From the NCBI RefSeq assembly GCF_011752565.1, contig NZ_VWXK01000029.1:16995-80994 (forward strand): a DNA stretch of 64,000 nt. Reading direction: 5' to 3'. The number at the start of each line of letters is the position of its first letter. Within the stretch, counting starts at the first letter, position 1. Below the pieces are notes generated by a model that was given only the letters and a program-made list of their open reading frames with translations, did no database searches and was not told where the DNA came from. This DNA is from Pantoea sp. Ap-967. Its GTDB lineage: Bacteria; Pseudomonadota; Gammaproteobacteria; Pseudomonadales; Pseudomonadaceae. Made by a program: the position numbers and the translations under genes. This document shows positions 41,210 through 49,209 of the stretch, in pieces.

Positions 41210-41866
41210 ATGTTTACTGCCAAAAGCACCAGTGTCGGAAATGGAATGAGTAACCACAAGATCAAGATTCGCCGCAAGAACGTCGAGAAGATCCTGCTCG
41301 CGGCCGAGCAGGTTTTTGCCGAACAAGGTTACGCTGGCACCTCGATGATCGATATCGCCAAGCGCGCCGACCTGCCGCGCTCCAACCTGCATTACTACTT
41401 CACCACCAAGGACGAGTTGTACCGGGAAGTGCTGGTCAACCTGCTGGGCGACTGGGAACGCGAAGGTGCCTGTTTCAGCCATTTCGATGACCCACGGGTG
41501 GTGCTGACCAGCTACGTGCGGGAAAAGATGACCCACTCGCGCACCCGCCCCCATGGCTCCAAGCTCTGGGCCAACGAGATCATGCACGGTGCGCCGCTGT
41601 TTCGCGACATCATCGAGGAACACCTGTTGGCCGGTGCCAAGCTCAAGGAAGACAAGATCCGCCAGTGGGTGGAGGAAAAGCGCATCAGCCCGATCGCGCC
41701 CTTCGCCCTACTGTACATGATCTGGGCATCGACCCAGCACTATGCCGACTTCGATTACCAGGTGCGGGCATTGAACGGGCACGAACCGCTCAGCGACCAG
41801 CAGTTCGAGCAGGCGGTGCAGACGATTACCGCAGTGGTGTTACGGGGGATCGGGCTGGAGCCCTGA
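41210..41866 (+). CDS. TetR-family regulator, RutR-like
   Basis: 218 aa from the ATG at 41210; a start at 41246 (MSNHKIKIRR, GGAA upstream) is equally likely. The helix-turn-helix is FAEQGYAGTSMIDIAKRADL followed by PRSNLHYYFTTKDELY. The C-terminal LLYMIWASTQHYADF is close to the segment I recall from E. coli RutR, which senses uracil and thymine. Lying right behind the thymidine/deoxynucleoside catabolic operon, a pyrimidine effector is an attractive inference. It has its own position after a terminator and may be transcribed separately. Confidence 0.85.
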   Translation: MFTAKSTSVGNGMSNHKIKIRRKNVEKILLAAEQVFAEQGYAGTSMIDIAKRADLPRSNLHYYFTTKDELYREVLVNLLGDWEREGACFSHFDDPRVVLTSYVREKMTHSRTRPHGSKLWANEIMHGAPLFRDIIEEHLLAGAKLKEDKIRQWVEEKRISPIAPFALLYMIWASTQHYADFDYQVRALNGHEPLSDQQFEQAVQTITAVVLRGIGLEP

Positions 41867-41885
41867 TTTCGATTGCTGGGAAACT

Positions 41886-41979
41886 GGGGCCGCTACGCGG
41901 CCCATCGCGAGCTGTGCTCGCTCCTACCAGGGGGCGGCGCAAGATCCGCCCGGTAGGAGCGAGCAAAGCTCGCGAAGGG
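41886..41979. repeat. REP pair (GTAGGAGCGAGC type, outward)
   Basis: GGGGCCGCTACGCGGCCC and CGAGCTGTGCTCGCTCCTAC on the left, GTAGGAGCGAGCAAAGCTCG on the right. Same orientation as the element at 22142. Sits between convergent genes. Confidence 0.85.
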
Positions 41980-41987
41980 CTACTCGC

Positions 41988-42596
41988 TCAGCAAGCCTGG
42001 GCTTCGGCGCGGCGTGGTGCCGGGGCCTCATGGCGCATCGACTGCTGCCAGTTCAACTGGGCCTGCACCTGGGCCGCAGCGTCCATCACCTTCTGCGCCC
42101 AGGCCTGGTCCTCAGGGTCTACCACTACCACGCGGAAACCATGGTCGTCGCCCTCGATGCCAACACCTTCGGAATCATCCACGTGCAGGTCGATGTCGAA
42201 TGCCGGTGGGTACTTCGACGGGGCATTTTCAAGCCCGTGGGCCGACACCACATGGTGGTGACGGTCGCTGTTGACCACGCCATCCACATGAATGCCGTAG
42301 AGCATCAGCCAACGCCGAATGTAGGACGGCGTGCGCCCCGACGAGGTGTAGATCCAGATGCTGCAGCCCTGGCGGCGCAGCTCGCGGATCAGCGAGCGAG
42401 TACCGATGCGCAGCGGTTCACCCAACCAGCGATGAATGCATTCCGGCAGCTTGCTGTGCTCGGCGGGGCTGTGGTGCGGCAGGCAGGCGAGCGTGTCGTC
42501 GACATCGAACGAAATGCGCACTTGCGGGCGCCGGGCCTTGCGCCCAATGCCCTGCCACGTTCTGCGCCCGTGCCCGGGCATCGATGAACCGGCCAT
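41988..42596 (-). CDS. HAD-superfamily hydrolase-like protein
   Basis: 202 aa. HAD motif I is RISFDVDDTLACL with both Asp, motif II likely IWIYTSSGRT, and motif IV HVDDSEGVGIEG. The layout resembles small HAD phosphatases with a minimal cap. It starts in the TGATG overlap with the Fic-like gene, so the two are translated together. Start at 42596 chosen for that overlap; MPGHGRR at 42581 is an alternative. Substrate unknown. Confidence 0.8.
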   Translation of the reverse strand: MAGSSMPGHGRRTWQGIGRKARRPQVRISFDVDDTLACLPHHSPAEHSKLPECIHRWLGEPLRIGTRSLIRELRRQGCSIWIYTSSGRTPSYIRRWLMLYGIHVDGVVNSDRHHHVVSAHGLENAPSKYPPAFDIDLHVDDSEGVGIEGDDHGFRVVVVDPEDQAWAQKVMDAAAQVQAQLNWQQSMRHEAPAPRRAEAQAC

Positions 42597-43294
42597 CAGT
42601 GGCCTCCCCGATGAACAGGCAGCGCCGTGCAACCCAGGAAGAACTGATCGGGCTCAGGCGCCTTCGCTTCGAGAAAGGCCGCGTATTTTTTCTTGATCTT
42701 GGGCAATTCGTACAATGCCTTGACACCGTGTTTGGCGGAGTTGCGTATGACCGAGGAGGGGTTGAAATAACCCTCGGCGTTGTCCAGCGTCAGCACGAAT
42801 GGCGGCAACCCGGCGCGCATCAGCAGGTAGCTGACGATGAGCGAGCCCGTGCGGTTGTTGCCTTCGATGAACAGCTGTGGCTTGCTGAGGATCCGTACAT
42901 ACACACCCGCCGCGCGCTTCCAGATCGAGTCGCTGCGGTACGAGCAGTACCAGTTGTACAGGTCCTTGATGCCACCTTCCACGTTGTTGAAAAAGTGCGC
43001 CTCGGTCGCTGCAAGGTGCTGGGCGAATTCGCGCCGGCGGGCCGGGTCGCTGCCGCACAGTACCGTGGCGTTGATCTCCAGCATCAGGTTCAGCTGCTGC
43101 AGGTCGAACAAGTCAACGCCCCGTGCGACATAGTCGTCAATCAGCGCGTAGCCTTCAACCACATTGTGCAGCACCTCGTCGGTAAACGGGTCACGCGGTT
43201 CGGTGAAATGCCGGCTCAGCTCGGCAAAACGGCCCTGCACCTCGCGCAGTGCGCGTTCTATCGCTGGCAGGTCAAGTCGACGCGTGGCACGCAT
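42596..43294 (-). CDS. Fic-domain-like protein with altered active-site motif
   Basis: 232 aa from the ATG at 43294 (AGGAT upstream). A helical protein whose residues 140-151 read QLFIEGNNRTGS in place of the Fic consensus HPF-x-(D/E)GNGR-x2-R. The anion-binding GN and Arg are kept, but the catalytic His is Gln and the final Arg is Ser. Fic enzymes transfer AMP or other phosphate moieties to proteins; this variant may be inactive, or use another chemistry, or only bind nucleotides. It overlaps a HAD-type phosphatase gene and follows the pst terminator. Confidence 0.78.
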   Translation of the reverse strand: MRATRRLDLPAIERALREVQGRFAELSRHFTEPRDPFTDEVLHNVVEGYALIDDYVARGVDLFDLQQLNLMLEINATVLCGSDPARRREFAQHLAATEAHFFNNVEGGIKDLYNWYCSYRSDSIWKRAAGVYVRILSKPQLFIEGNNRTGSLIVSYLLMRAGLPPFVLTLDNAEGYFNPSSVIRNSAKHGVKALYELPKIKKKYAAFLEAKAPEPDQFFLGCTALPVHRGGH

Positions 43295-43330
43295 TGGAAA
43301 TCCTGAGTAACACTTTCGATGGAAGGTAAA

Positions 43331-43373
43331 GCAGCCAGGCGCTCGCACCTTTTCGGTGCAAGCGCCCGGCTGC
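43331..43373 (-). terminator. Strong hairpin after pstB
   Basis: GCAGCC at 43331 pairs with GGCTGC at 43368, continuing through GGCGCT/AGCGCC and GCACC/GGTGC around a TTTTC loop. On the minus strand the stem is followed by TTTACC. Ends the pstSCAB operon before the Fic-like gene. Confidence 0.7.
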
Positions 43374-43391
43374 CTCGCGCCTGCCGTGCAA

Positions 43392-44210
43392 TCAGCTGAA
43401 CTTGCCGCTGATGTAGTCACTGGTCAGTTGTTCGCGCGGGTTCTGGAAAATCTGCGTGGTCGGGCCCATTTCCACCAGGTAGCCGGTACGGGTGCCCTGG
43501 GAAATATCGACCGAGAAGAACGCCGTGGTATCGGCCACGCGAATCGCCTGCTGCATGTTGTGGGTCACCAGGGCGATGGTGTAGTCCTTTTTCAGCTCGA
43601 CCATCAGCTCTTCTACCCGACGGGTGGCGATCGGGTCCAGCGCCGAGCACGGCTCATCGAGCAGCAGCACTTCCGGCTCGGTGGCGATGGCACGGGCAAT
43701 GCACAGGCGCTGCTGCTGGCCACCGGAGAGGGCCAGGCCGCTGACCTTGAGCTTGTCCTTGACCTCGTCCCACAGGGCGGCGCCCTGCAGCGCGTGCTTC
43801 ACGCGGTCACCCAGGTCGCCCTTGTAGCGGTTCAGGCGCAGGCCGAAGGCCACGTTGTCGAAGATGCTCATGGAGAACGGGTTGGGCTGCTGGAACACCA
43901 TGCCGATGTAGCGGCGCACCACGACCGGGTCCACGCCCTTGCCGTAGACATCCTGGCCGAGGAAGTGCACGTGGCCTTCGAAGCGGAAGCCCTTCACCAG
44001 GTCGTTCATGCGGTTCAGGCTGCGCAGCACGGTACTCTTGCCACAGCCGGAAGGGCCGATGAAGCCGGTGATCTCGTTCTTGCGGATCGGCACATGGCTG
44101 TCACGCACGGCCATGAAGTTGCCATAGAAGATCTTGTCGAGCTTGCAGTCCATGACTACGGGTGTCTGATCGACCATGGGAGCGACTCGCTGCGCAGTGG
44201 ATACGTTCAA
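43392..44210 (-). CDS. pstB: Phosphate ABC transporter ATP-binding protein PstB
   Basis: 272 aa from a TTG at 44210 preceded by AAAGGGAG; another TTG at 44231 overlaps the pstA stop, and the first ATG is at 44177, so the exact start is open. Walker A is GPSGCGKST, signature LSGGQQQR, Walker B VLLLDEPCSALDP, and THNMQQA carries the switch His. Powers high-affinity phosphate import. No phoU follows; a terminator does. Confidence 0.92.
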   Translation of the reverse strand: MNVSTAQRVAPMVDQTPVVMDCKLDKIFYGNFMAVRDSHVPIRKNEITGFIGPSGCGKSTVLRSLNRMNDLVKGFRFEGHVHFLGQDVYGKGVDPVVVRRYIGMVFQQPNPFSMSIFDNVAFGLRLNRYKGDLGDRVKHALQGAALWDEVKDKLKVSGLALSGGQQQRLCIARAIATEPEVLLLDEPCSALDPIATRRVEELMVELKKDYTIALVTHNMQQAIRVADTTAFFSVDISQGTRTGYLVEMGPTTQIFQNPREQLTSDYISGKFS

Positions 44211-44227
44211 GTTGGATGCTCCCTTTC

Positions 44228-45121
44228 TCAATACTTGGGTTTGCCGAATACACGGCTAAGAATGTTGACGACCAGCACGATCATGACCAGCACCAGCGAG
44301 GCCGCCCAGGCGAGCTCCAGCTGGTTGTCGAACGGCATGCCGGAGAAGTTGTAGATCAGCACCGCCAGCGACGCCGTCGGGTTCATCACCGCCAGGCTAC
44401 CTTCGTGGTAGATCCAGTAGTTGCTGAACAGCGCGGTGAACAGCAGGGGCGCGGTTTCGCCAGCGGCGCGGGCCACGGCCAGCATGACGCCGGTGAGGAT
44501 GGCCGGCATGCCGGTTGGCAGCACGATCTTCCAGACCACCTGGGCGCGGGTGCAACCCATGCCGTAGGCCGCGTCCTTCATGATCTTGGGCACCATCTTC
44601 ATGGCTTCCTCGGCGGTCAGCACGACGATCGGCAGCATCAGCACGGCCAGTGCCACACCGCCTGCCGGGGCCGAGTAGGTGCCGGTGGTCATCACCACCA
44701 GGGCGTAGGCGAACACACCGGCCAGGATCGACGGCAGGCCCGTGAGCATCTTGGCAGCGAAGCGCGAGGCATTGGCCAGCTTGCTCTCCGGGCCGAGCTC
44801 GGCGAGGAACACGGCGGCCAGGATACCGACCGGCACCGCGATGGCGGCGGCGATGCCCACCATCACGAAGGTACCGGCCATGGCATTGCCGAAGCCGCCG
44901 CCCATTTCGAAACCGGTCGGTGGCAGCTCGGTGAACACTTCCAGGCTCAGGCGTGCGCCGCCACGGGTGATCAGCATGTACAGCACGGAAATCAGCGGCA
45001 CGCTGGCCAGCAAGGCGACGCACCAGACCATGGTGGTCAGCATGACGCTGCGCAGGGCGCGGCCTTCGAAGCGGCGCTGCAGGCTCGGCAGCGGGTTCGC
45101 TGGGGCTGTGATGTCAGTCAT
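44228..45121 (-). CDS. pstA: Phosphate ABC transporter permease PstA
   Basis: 297 aa, six helices. PstA signatures are PTGFEMGGGFGNAMAGTFVM, LTGLPSILAGVFAYALVV and the ATPase-docking loop KDAAYGMGCTRAQVVWKIVL, then GETAPLLFTA. The start codon shares one base with the pstC stop (TAATG). Confidence 0.95.
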   Translation of the reverse strand: MTDITAPANPLPSLQRRFEGRALRSVMLTTMVWCVALLASVPLISVLYMLITRGGARLSLEVFTELPPTGFEMGGGFGNAMAGTFVMVGIAAAIAVPVGILAAVFLAELGPESKLANASRFAAKMLTGLPSILAGVFAYALVVMTTGTYSAPAGGVALAVLMLPIVVLTAEEAMKMVPKIMKDAAYGMGCTRAQVVWKIVLPTGMPAILTGVMLAVARAAGETAPLLFTALFSNYWIYHEGSLAVMNPTASLAVLIYNFSGMPFDNQLELAWAASLVLVMIVLVVNILSRVFGKPKY

Positions 45122-46086
45122 TATTTGTTACCCCGCTGGGCGTAAAGCATGATCAGCGATCCGAACACGTTCACCAGCAAGGTGATGAACATCAGGACCA
45201 GTGCGGCGTACATCAGCACTTCGATCTCGTTCGGGCCGGCTTCCGGGAAGTTCAGCGCCAGCAGCGCTGCCAGGGTGTTGGCCGGGGCGAACAGGGACAG
45301 GGAAATGGTGTTGGCGTTACCCACCAGCATGGCCAGGGCCATGGTTTCGCCCAGTGCCCGGCCAAGGCCCAGTACCAGGGAGCCGAAGATACCGGTGGCC
45401 GCGGACGGCACCATGACCTTGAGGATGGCTTCCCAGTGGGTGGTGCCCATGCCGTAGGCGGCCTGTTTGGTTTTCATCGGCACGCTGGTCAGGGCGTCCT
45501 GGGACACGGCGGCAATGGTCGGCAGGATCATGATCGCCAGTACCAAAGCTGCCGGCAGCAGGCCGGGGCCGCTGAGGGAAGTGCCGAAGAACGGGATCCA
45601 GCCCAGTTCGCTGTTCAACCAGGCGGTCAACGGGCGAATGGCCGGGATTACCACATAGATACCCCACAGGCCGTAGACGACGCTGGGGATGGCGGCCAGC
45701 AACTCGACGATGGTGCGAAACACCGCGGCAAGCCGGGCCGGCAGGAAATCCTGGGTGAGGAAGATGGCCATGCTGACGCCGAAGAAACCAGCAATCAACA
45801 GGGCGATAAGCGCGCTGTACAGGGTGCCCCAGATAGCCGGCAGAATGCCGTATTTGCCCTGGTTGACGTCCCACACGCTGCCGAACAGTACGTCCAGCCC
45901 GTGTTTTTCCATACCTGGAAATGCCTTGCGTCCTACTTCATATACCAGCGCGAAGACCAGCGCCAGCACCAGCACCACACCGATTCGGGCAAGCGCACGG
46001 AAGGTGCGATCTACCAGAAAATCCTTCGTGGACGGTGGCCTGCACGCGGAATCGGGGTTATCCGGTATGGCAAAAGGTGTGTTCAT
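45121..46086 (-). CDS. pstC: Phosphate ABC transporter permease PstC
   Basis: 321 aa. An N-terminal helix is followed by a periplasmic segment with VWDVNQGKYGILPAIWGTLY and LLAAIPSVVYGLWGIYV. The docking loop is QAAYGMGTTHWEAILKVMVP, and LGRALGETMALAMLVGN completes the fold. Forms the phosphate channel with PstA. Preceded by a hairpin that may reduce its expression relative to pstS. Confidence 0.95.
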   Translation of the reverse strand: MNTPFAIPDNPDSACRPPSTKDFLVDRTFRALARIGVVLVLALVFALVYEVGRKAFPGMEKHGLDVLFGSVWDVNQGKYGILPAIWGTLYSALIALLIAGFFGVSMAIFLTQDFLPARLAAVFRTIVELLAAIPSVVYGLWGIYVVIPAIRPLTAWLNSELGWIPFFGTSLSGPGLLPAALVLAIMILPTIAAVSQDALTSVPMKTKQAAYGMGTTHWEAILKVMVPSAATGIFGSLVLGLGRALGETMALAMLVGNANTISLSLFAPANTLAALLALNFPEAGPNEIEVLMYAALVLMFITLLVNVFGSLIMLYAQRGNK

Positions 46087-46110
46087 GGGCTAATTCCGGG
46101 ACAGAGGACA

Positions 46111-46159
46111 AACACCCCCGGCATGGCCGTGAATCCATGCCGGGAGCGCCTGGGGTGTT
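46111..46159 (-). terminator. Hairpin in the pstS-pstC gap (attenuator candidate)
   Basis: CCCGGCATGG (46117-46126) pairs exactly with CCATGCCGGG (46135-46144), and outer AACACC pairs with GGTGTT overlapping the pstS stop. On the minus strand it is followed by TGTTTGTCC. Such structures commonly keep binding protein expression above permease expression. Confidence 0.5.
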
Positions 46160-47186
46160 ACTTGATGTTTTCCGACGCTTTGCGCACTTGCTCGACAACC
46201 GAAGGCGGCAGCGGGATGTAGCCCATCGAGTCGGCGATCTTCTGACCTTTGGTCAGGCCGTACTCGACCATTTCACGCATGGCCTTGGCTTTTTCCGGGT
46301 TGCCGTTGTCCTTGCGGAAGATCATCCAGGTGTAGGAAGTGATCGGGTAGGACTTGGCACCTTCCGGGTCCGGCAGGGTGGCGACCAGGTTTTCTGGCAT
46401 TTTCACCGCAGCCAGGGCTTCAGCACCGCTCTCGGCGTTAGGCACGACGTAGTGGCCAGCCTTGTTTTCCAGCTCGGCGAAGTCGACCTTGGCCAGTTTG
46501 GCGAAGCCGTACTCGATGTAGCCGATGGCGCCCGGGGTCTGGCGCACGGTGGCGGTCACGCCATCGTTCTTCGGCGACTTGATGAACTTGTCGGTGGCCG
46601 GCCAGTTGACGGTGTTGCCTTCACCCAGCTCTTGCTTGAAGTTGGCGTTGATGGCCGACAGGTGCTTGGTGAACACGGCGTTGGTGCCGCTGGAGTCGGC
46701 ACGCACGACCACGGTGATCGGCAGCTCAGGCAGCTTCAGGCCTGGGTTGGCCTTGACGATCTGTGGGTCGTTCCACTTGGTGATCTTGCCCAGGAAGATG
46801 TTGGAGTAAACATCGCGTGGCAGCTTCAGGCCTTTCGGGTTACCCGGCAGGTTGTAGGCCAGGACAATTTCACCGGCGGTCATTGGCAGCAGCTGGACGC
46901 CTTCGGCGACCTTGGCGATGTCTGCTTCGCTCATGGCCGAGTCGCTGGCGGCGAAGTCGACGGTCTTGTTCAGGAAGTCCTGAACACCAGCGCCGCTCCC
47001 TTTGGACTGGTAGTCAACGGTGACGCCAGCAGTGTTCTTGCTGAAGTCCTTGAACCAGGTCAGGTAGATCGGGGCTGGGAAGCTTGCGCCGGAACCGGTC
47101 AGGCGAACGTTCTCTGCAGCGAAGGAACCCGAGGCACAAAGCGAAACGGCAACGGCGAGTGCAGCAGACTTCATCAGGCGAATCAT
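46158..47186 (-). CDS. pstS: Phosphate-binding periplasmic protein PstS
   Basis: 342 aa from the ATG at 47186 with AGGAGCG upstream; a longer frame to 47342 runs through the promoter and is rejected. Signal peptide ends CASGSFAAEN. PstS motifs are LTGSGASFPAPIYLTWFKDF, YQSKGSGAGVQDFLNKTVDF with AASDSAMS, and VVRADSSGTNAVFTKHLS, which bind phosphate through Ser/Thr/Asp/Arg residues. Confidence 0.96.
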   Translation of the reverse strand: MIRLMKSAALAVAVSLCASGSFAAENVRLTGSGASFPAPIYLTWFKDFSKNTAGVTVDYQSKGSGAGVQDFLNKTVDFAASDSAMSEADIAKVAEGVQLLPMTAGEIVLAYNLPGNPKGLKLPRDVYSNIFLGKITKWNDPQIVKANPGLKLPELPITVVVRADSSGTNAVFTKHLSAINANFKQELGEGNTVNWPATDKFIKSPKNDGVTATVRQTPGAIGYIEYGFAKLAKVDFAELENKAGHYVVPNAESGAEALAAVKMPENLVATLPDPEGAKSYPITSYTWMIFRKDNGNPEKAKAMREMVEYGLTKGQKIADSMGYIPLPPSVVEQVRKASENIK

Positions 47187-47231
47187 CGAAAAGCGCTCCT
47201 TGTGATGGCCGGCACACTTTGCATCAGCTGT

Positions 47232-47249
47232 GTTACAGCTTTGTGACTG
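47232..47249 (-). promoter_or_regulatory. Pho box-like site upstream of pstS
   Basis: On the minus strand the 18 bases read CAGTCAC-AAAG-CTGTAAC, which agrees with the E. coli phoA Pho box (CTGTCAT-AAAG-TTGTCAC) at 14 of 18 positions. It lies 46 bp upstream of the pstS start codon. The 47187-47401 gap also holds a perfect GGGCGGCC dyad at 47333-47355, without a T-run. Confidence 0.65.
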
Positions 47250-47401
47250 TTGAGTGGCAAAGCATTCGTTCGTGCCCTCTAGGGCGGGGCGCAGAGGCAG
47301 ATGGATAGCGTTCTCAGGCACGCACGACGCTGGGGCGGCCATGGCCTGGCCGCCCGAAAAGGTGGGAAATCTTTATAAAGCAGGGGCTTGCCCTGCCGGG
47401 C

Positions 47402-47629
47402 TCAGCCGCTCCCGGTCATCTCCTGCGCGGGCGCGTCGCGGCAGCAGTTGCGGCTCGCACAGTAGAAATCGGCTTCGGCCCGGGTTGGGAAGCTCAGGCT
47501 CAGGCGCACCTTGTCCTGCGTGTCGTAGAGGTCGTAGCCCTCCCCCAGTATGGCGGGAAAGCCTGGGCGCCGGGGCAGGATTTCTTTGGTCAGGGGCACA
47601 GCGGGAACCACTACAAAGCGAGTCTGCAT
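47402..47629 (-). CDS. Small hypothetical protein
   Basis: 75 aa from the ATG at 47629, six bases after GAGGG; an ATG two codons upstream sits directly against that site. The sequence starts MQTRFVVVPAVPLTKEILPR and has GYDLYDTQDKVRLSLSF, TRAEADFYCASRNCC. No signal peptide, no transmembrane segment. Three Cys near the end could bind metal. Family not recognised. Its clean ribosome site and codon use suggest it is real. Confidence 0.65.
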   Translation of the reverse strand: MQTRFVVVPAVPLTKEILPRRPGFPAILGEGYDLYDTQDKVRLSLSFPTRAEADFYCASRNCCRDAPAQEMTGSG

Positions 47630-47691
47630 GATCATCCCTCTTTCAGCAGTGCTTAAGTATTAGTCCCACTATGTGAAAGCATCAAGTTGGC

Positions 47692-48840
47692 TCATGCAAA
47701 ACTGCGTTTGCGCCTGCCCCCTGCGCCCAGGCAGGTGACGGCAAAGGCGATCACCAGCGCAGCGCTGCCCAGCAGGAAGATCAACTGCGGGTTGGAGCCC
47801 TGCACCAACAGGGCAATCAAGGCCGGCGTCACCGCTGCCGCGCCCATCAGGGTGATGCTGACCAGCGGGGTGAGCTTGCCGGTGGGGTCGTTGGTGGTAA
47901 TCAGCGCCATGTAGTACGACAGCGACAGCACCCAACCGAAGTTGATCAGCAACAGGGCAACGAACAGTTGCATCGGCGTGCGGGTGTGGCCAGTGAGCAT
48001 GGCAATGGAGACGAACACTGCCAGCAGCCCCACGGCAATCATCAGCTGGCGGTTGACCCGTGCGCCCAGCAGGCTCGGCAGCCCGGCCCCGGGCAAGCCG
48101 CCGATGGCCGACAGGCCGAAGGCCCAGCCGATGTCGACACCGCCAATGCCCTGGTCGCGGGCCAACTGGTCGATGAAGCCCCACACGCAATAGATGGCGA
48201 TCTGCATGAACAGCATGCCCACCAGCGCACTGCGCCCGGTACGCGCCGAACCGCCCTGGGCTGGCGAGCCCTCGCCCAGGGCAAGCGCGGCTGCCGGGCG
48301 GCGCGGCAGTACCAGGCTGGCGGCGCAGATCAGCACGTACCACAAGGCGAATGCACTGAGCGCCGTTACCGTGCCGCTTTGCGCGGCCAGCAGCGGCAGC
48401 GCGGCGGAGAACAGCGAATACTCCGGGGTTTGCAGTAACAGCATGAGCCCGAACGAGCGGTCCTGGTTGGGCAGCCGGCCCAGGGTCGACACCGCGTAGG
48501 CATACACCAGCCCCGCGCAGGTGCCGGCTGCCAGGCGCACCACCAGCAACAGCGTGCTGGTGCTGGCCAACGCCGTGGCCAGGCTCAGGGCCACGCACAG
48601 CAGCCCGACCACCAGGCACAGGCTGCGCCCACCGTGGCGCTTCATCAGCGGTGGGCACAGCAAGGTGCCCAGGGTCATGCCGATCATCTCGACCGACACC
48701 ACCCAGCCCTGCTGGTCGAGCGACAGGTTCAGCTGTTCGCTGACCAGGCCCATGAAAATCGGTTGTACACCACAGACGATGAAGGCGGTACAGGCGATGA
48801 AGATCAGCGCGGCACGCAGCCGCTTGGAATCGTTGAGCAT
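47692..48840 (-). CDS. Major facilitator superfamily transporter
   Basis: 382 aa from the ATG at 48840 following a GGGGGG run. About 12 helices; TLLCPPLMKRHGGRSLCLVV is the loop 2-3 segment with its Gly-x3-Asp/Arg character. Weakly aromatic-acid or sugar-efflux like; substrate not predictable. Upstream and divergent lie a BIME and the cytosine-deaminase-like gene, leaving a nucleobase or related compound as one option. Confidence 0.85.
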   Translation of the reverse strand: MLNDSKRLRAALIFIACTAFIVCGVQPIFMGLVSEQLNLSLDQQGWVVSVEMIGMTLGTLLCPPLMKRHGGRSLCLVVGLLCVALSLATALASTSTLLLVVRLAAGTCAGLVYAYAVSTLGRLPNQDRSFGLMLLLQTPEYSLFSAALPLLAAQSGTVTALSAFALWYVLICAASLVLPRRPAAALALGEGSPAQGGSARTGRSALVGMLFMQIAIYCVWGFIDQLARDQGIGGVDIGWAFGLSAIGGLPGAGLPSLLGARVNRQLMIAVGLLAVFVSIAMLTGHTRTPMQLFVALLLINFGWVLSLSYYMALITTNDPTGKLTPLVSITLMGAAAVTPALIALLVQGSNPQLIFLLGSAALVIAFAVTCLGAGGRRKRSFA

Positions 48841-48964
48841 GGGCAGGCCCCCCAAGGTTGTTCTTATTGTTGGTGTGGCCAATCCTGGGGCGTGGGCGCA
48901 GGCTTGCACAGTTAAGAATCGAACTCCCTGGCAGTGGGCTTTTTAATGGGTATTGGCGGCCCGG

Positions 48965-49077
48965 GTAGGAGCGAGCGGAGCTCGCGATGGGGCGCGCAGC
49001 GGCCCCAGGGTTTCAGACTCGCAGCTCATCATGCCGGGGCTGCTTTGCAGCCCATCGCGAGCTGCGCTCGCTCCTAC
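48965..49077. repeat. BIME (GTAGGAGCGAGC type)
   Basis: Same plan as 744-856: GTAGGAGCGAGCGGAGCTCG, central CGCAGCGGCCCCAGGGTTTC and ATGCCGGGGCTGCTTTGCAG, closing CGAGCTGCGCTCGCTCCTAC. The 48841-49209 gap otherwise shows only an AT-rich GGATAATTAATTGGAGG near 49138, a possible promoter part for the gene at 49210. Confidence 0.92.
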
Positions 49078-49209
49078 ACGGCGCCCGTGCTGGAAACACG
49101 TAGTGCGCGTGCATCCACAAACGCACTGCCGTCGATCCGGATAATTAATTGGAGGCAGCCCGCGATCCTCCCTACCGTAGCGGCCTAACGACCCTACACA
49201 GGCCCTGTC

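Noticed and set aside
47333..47355. Perfect GGGCGGCC dyad as a terminator of the small gene at 47402
   Set aside because: No T-run follows the stem on either useful strand, so termination is not supported.
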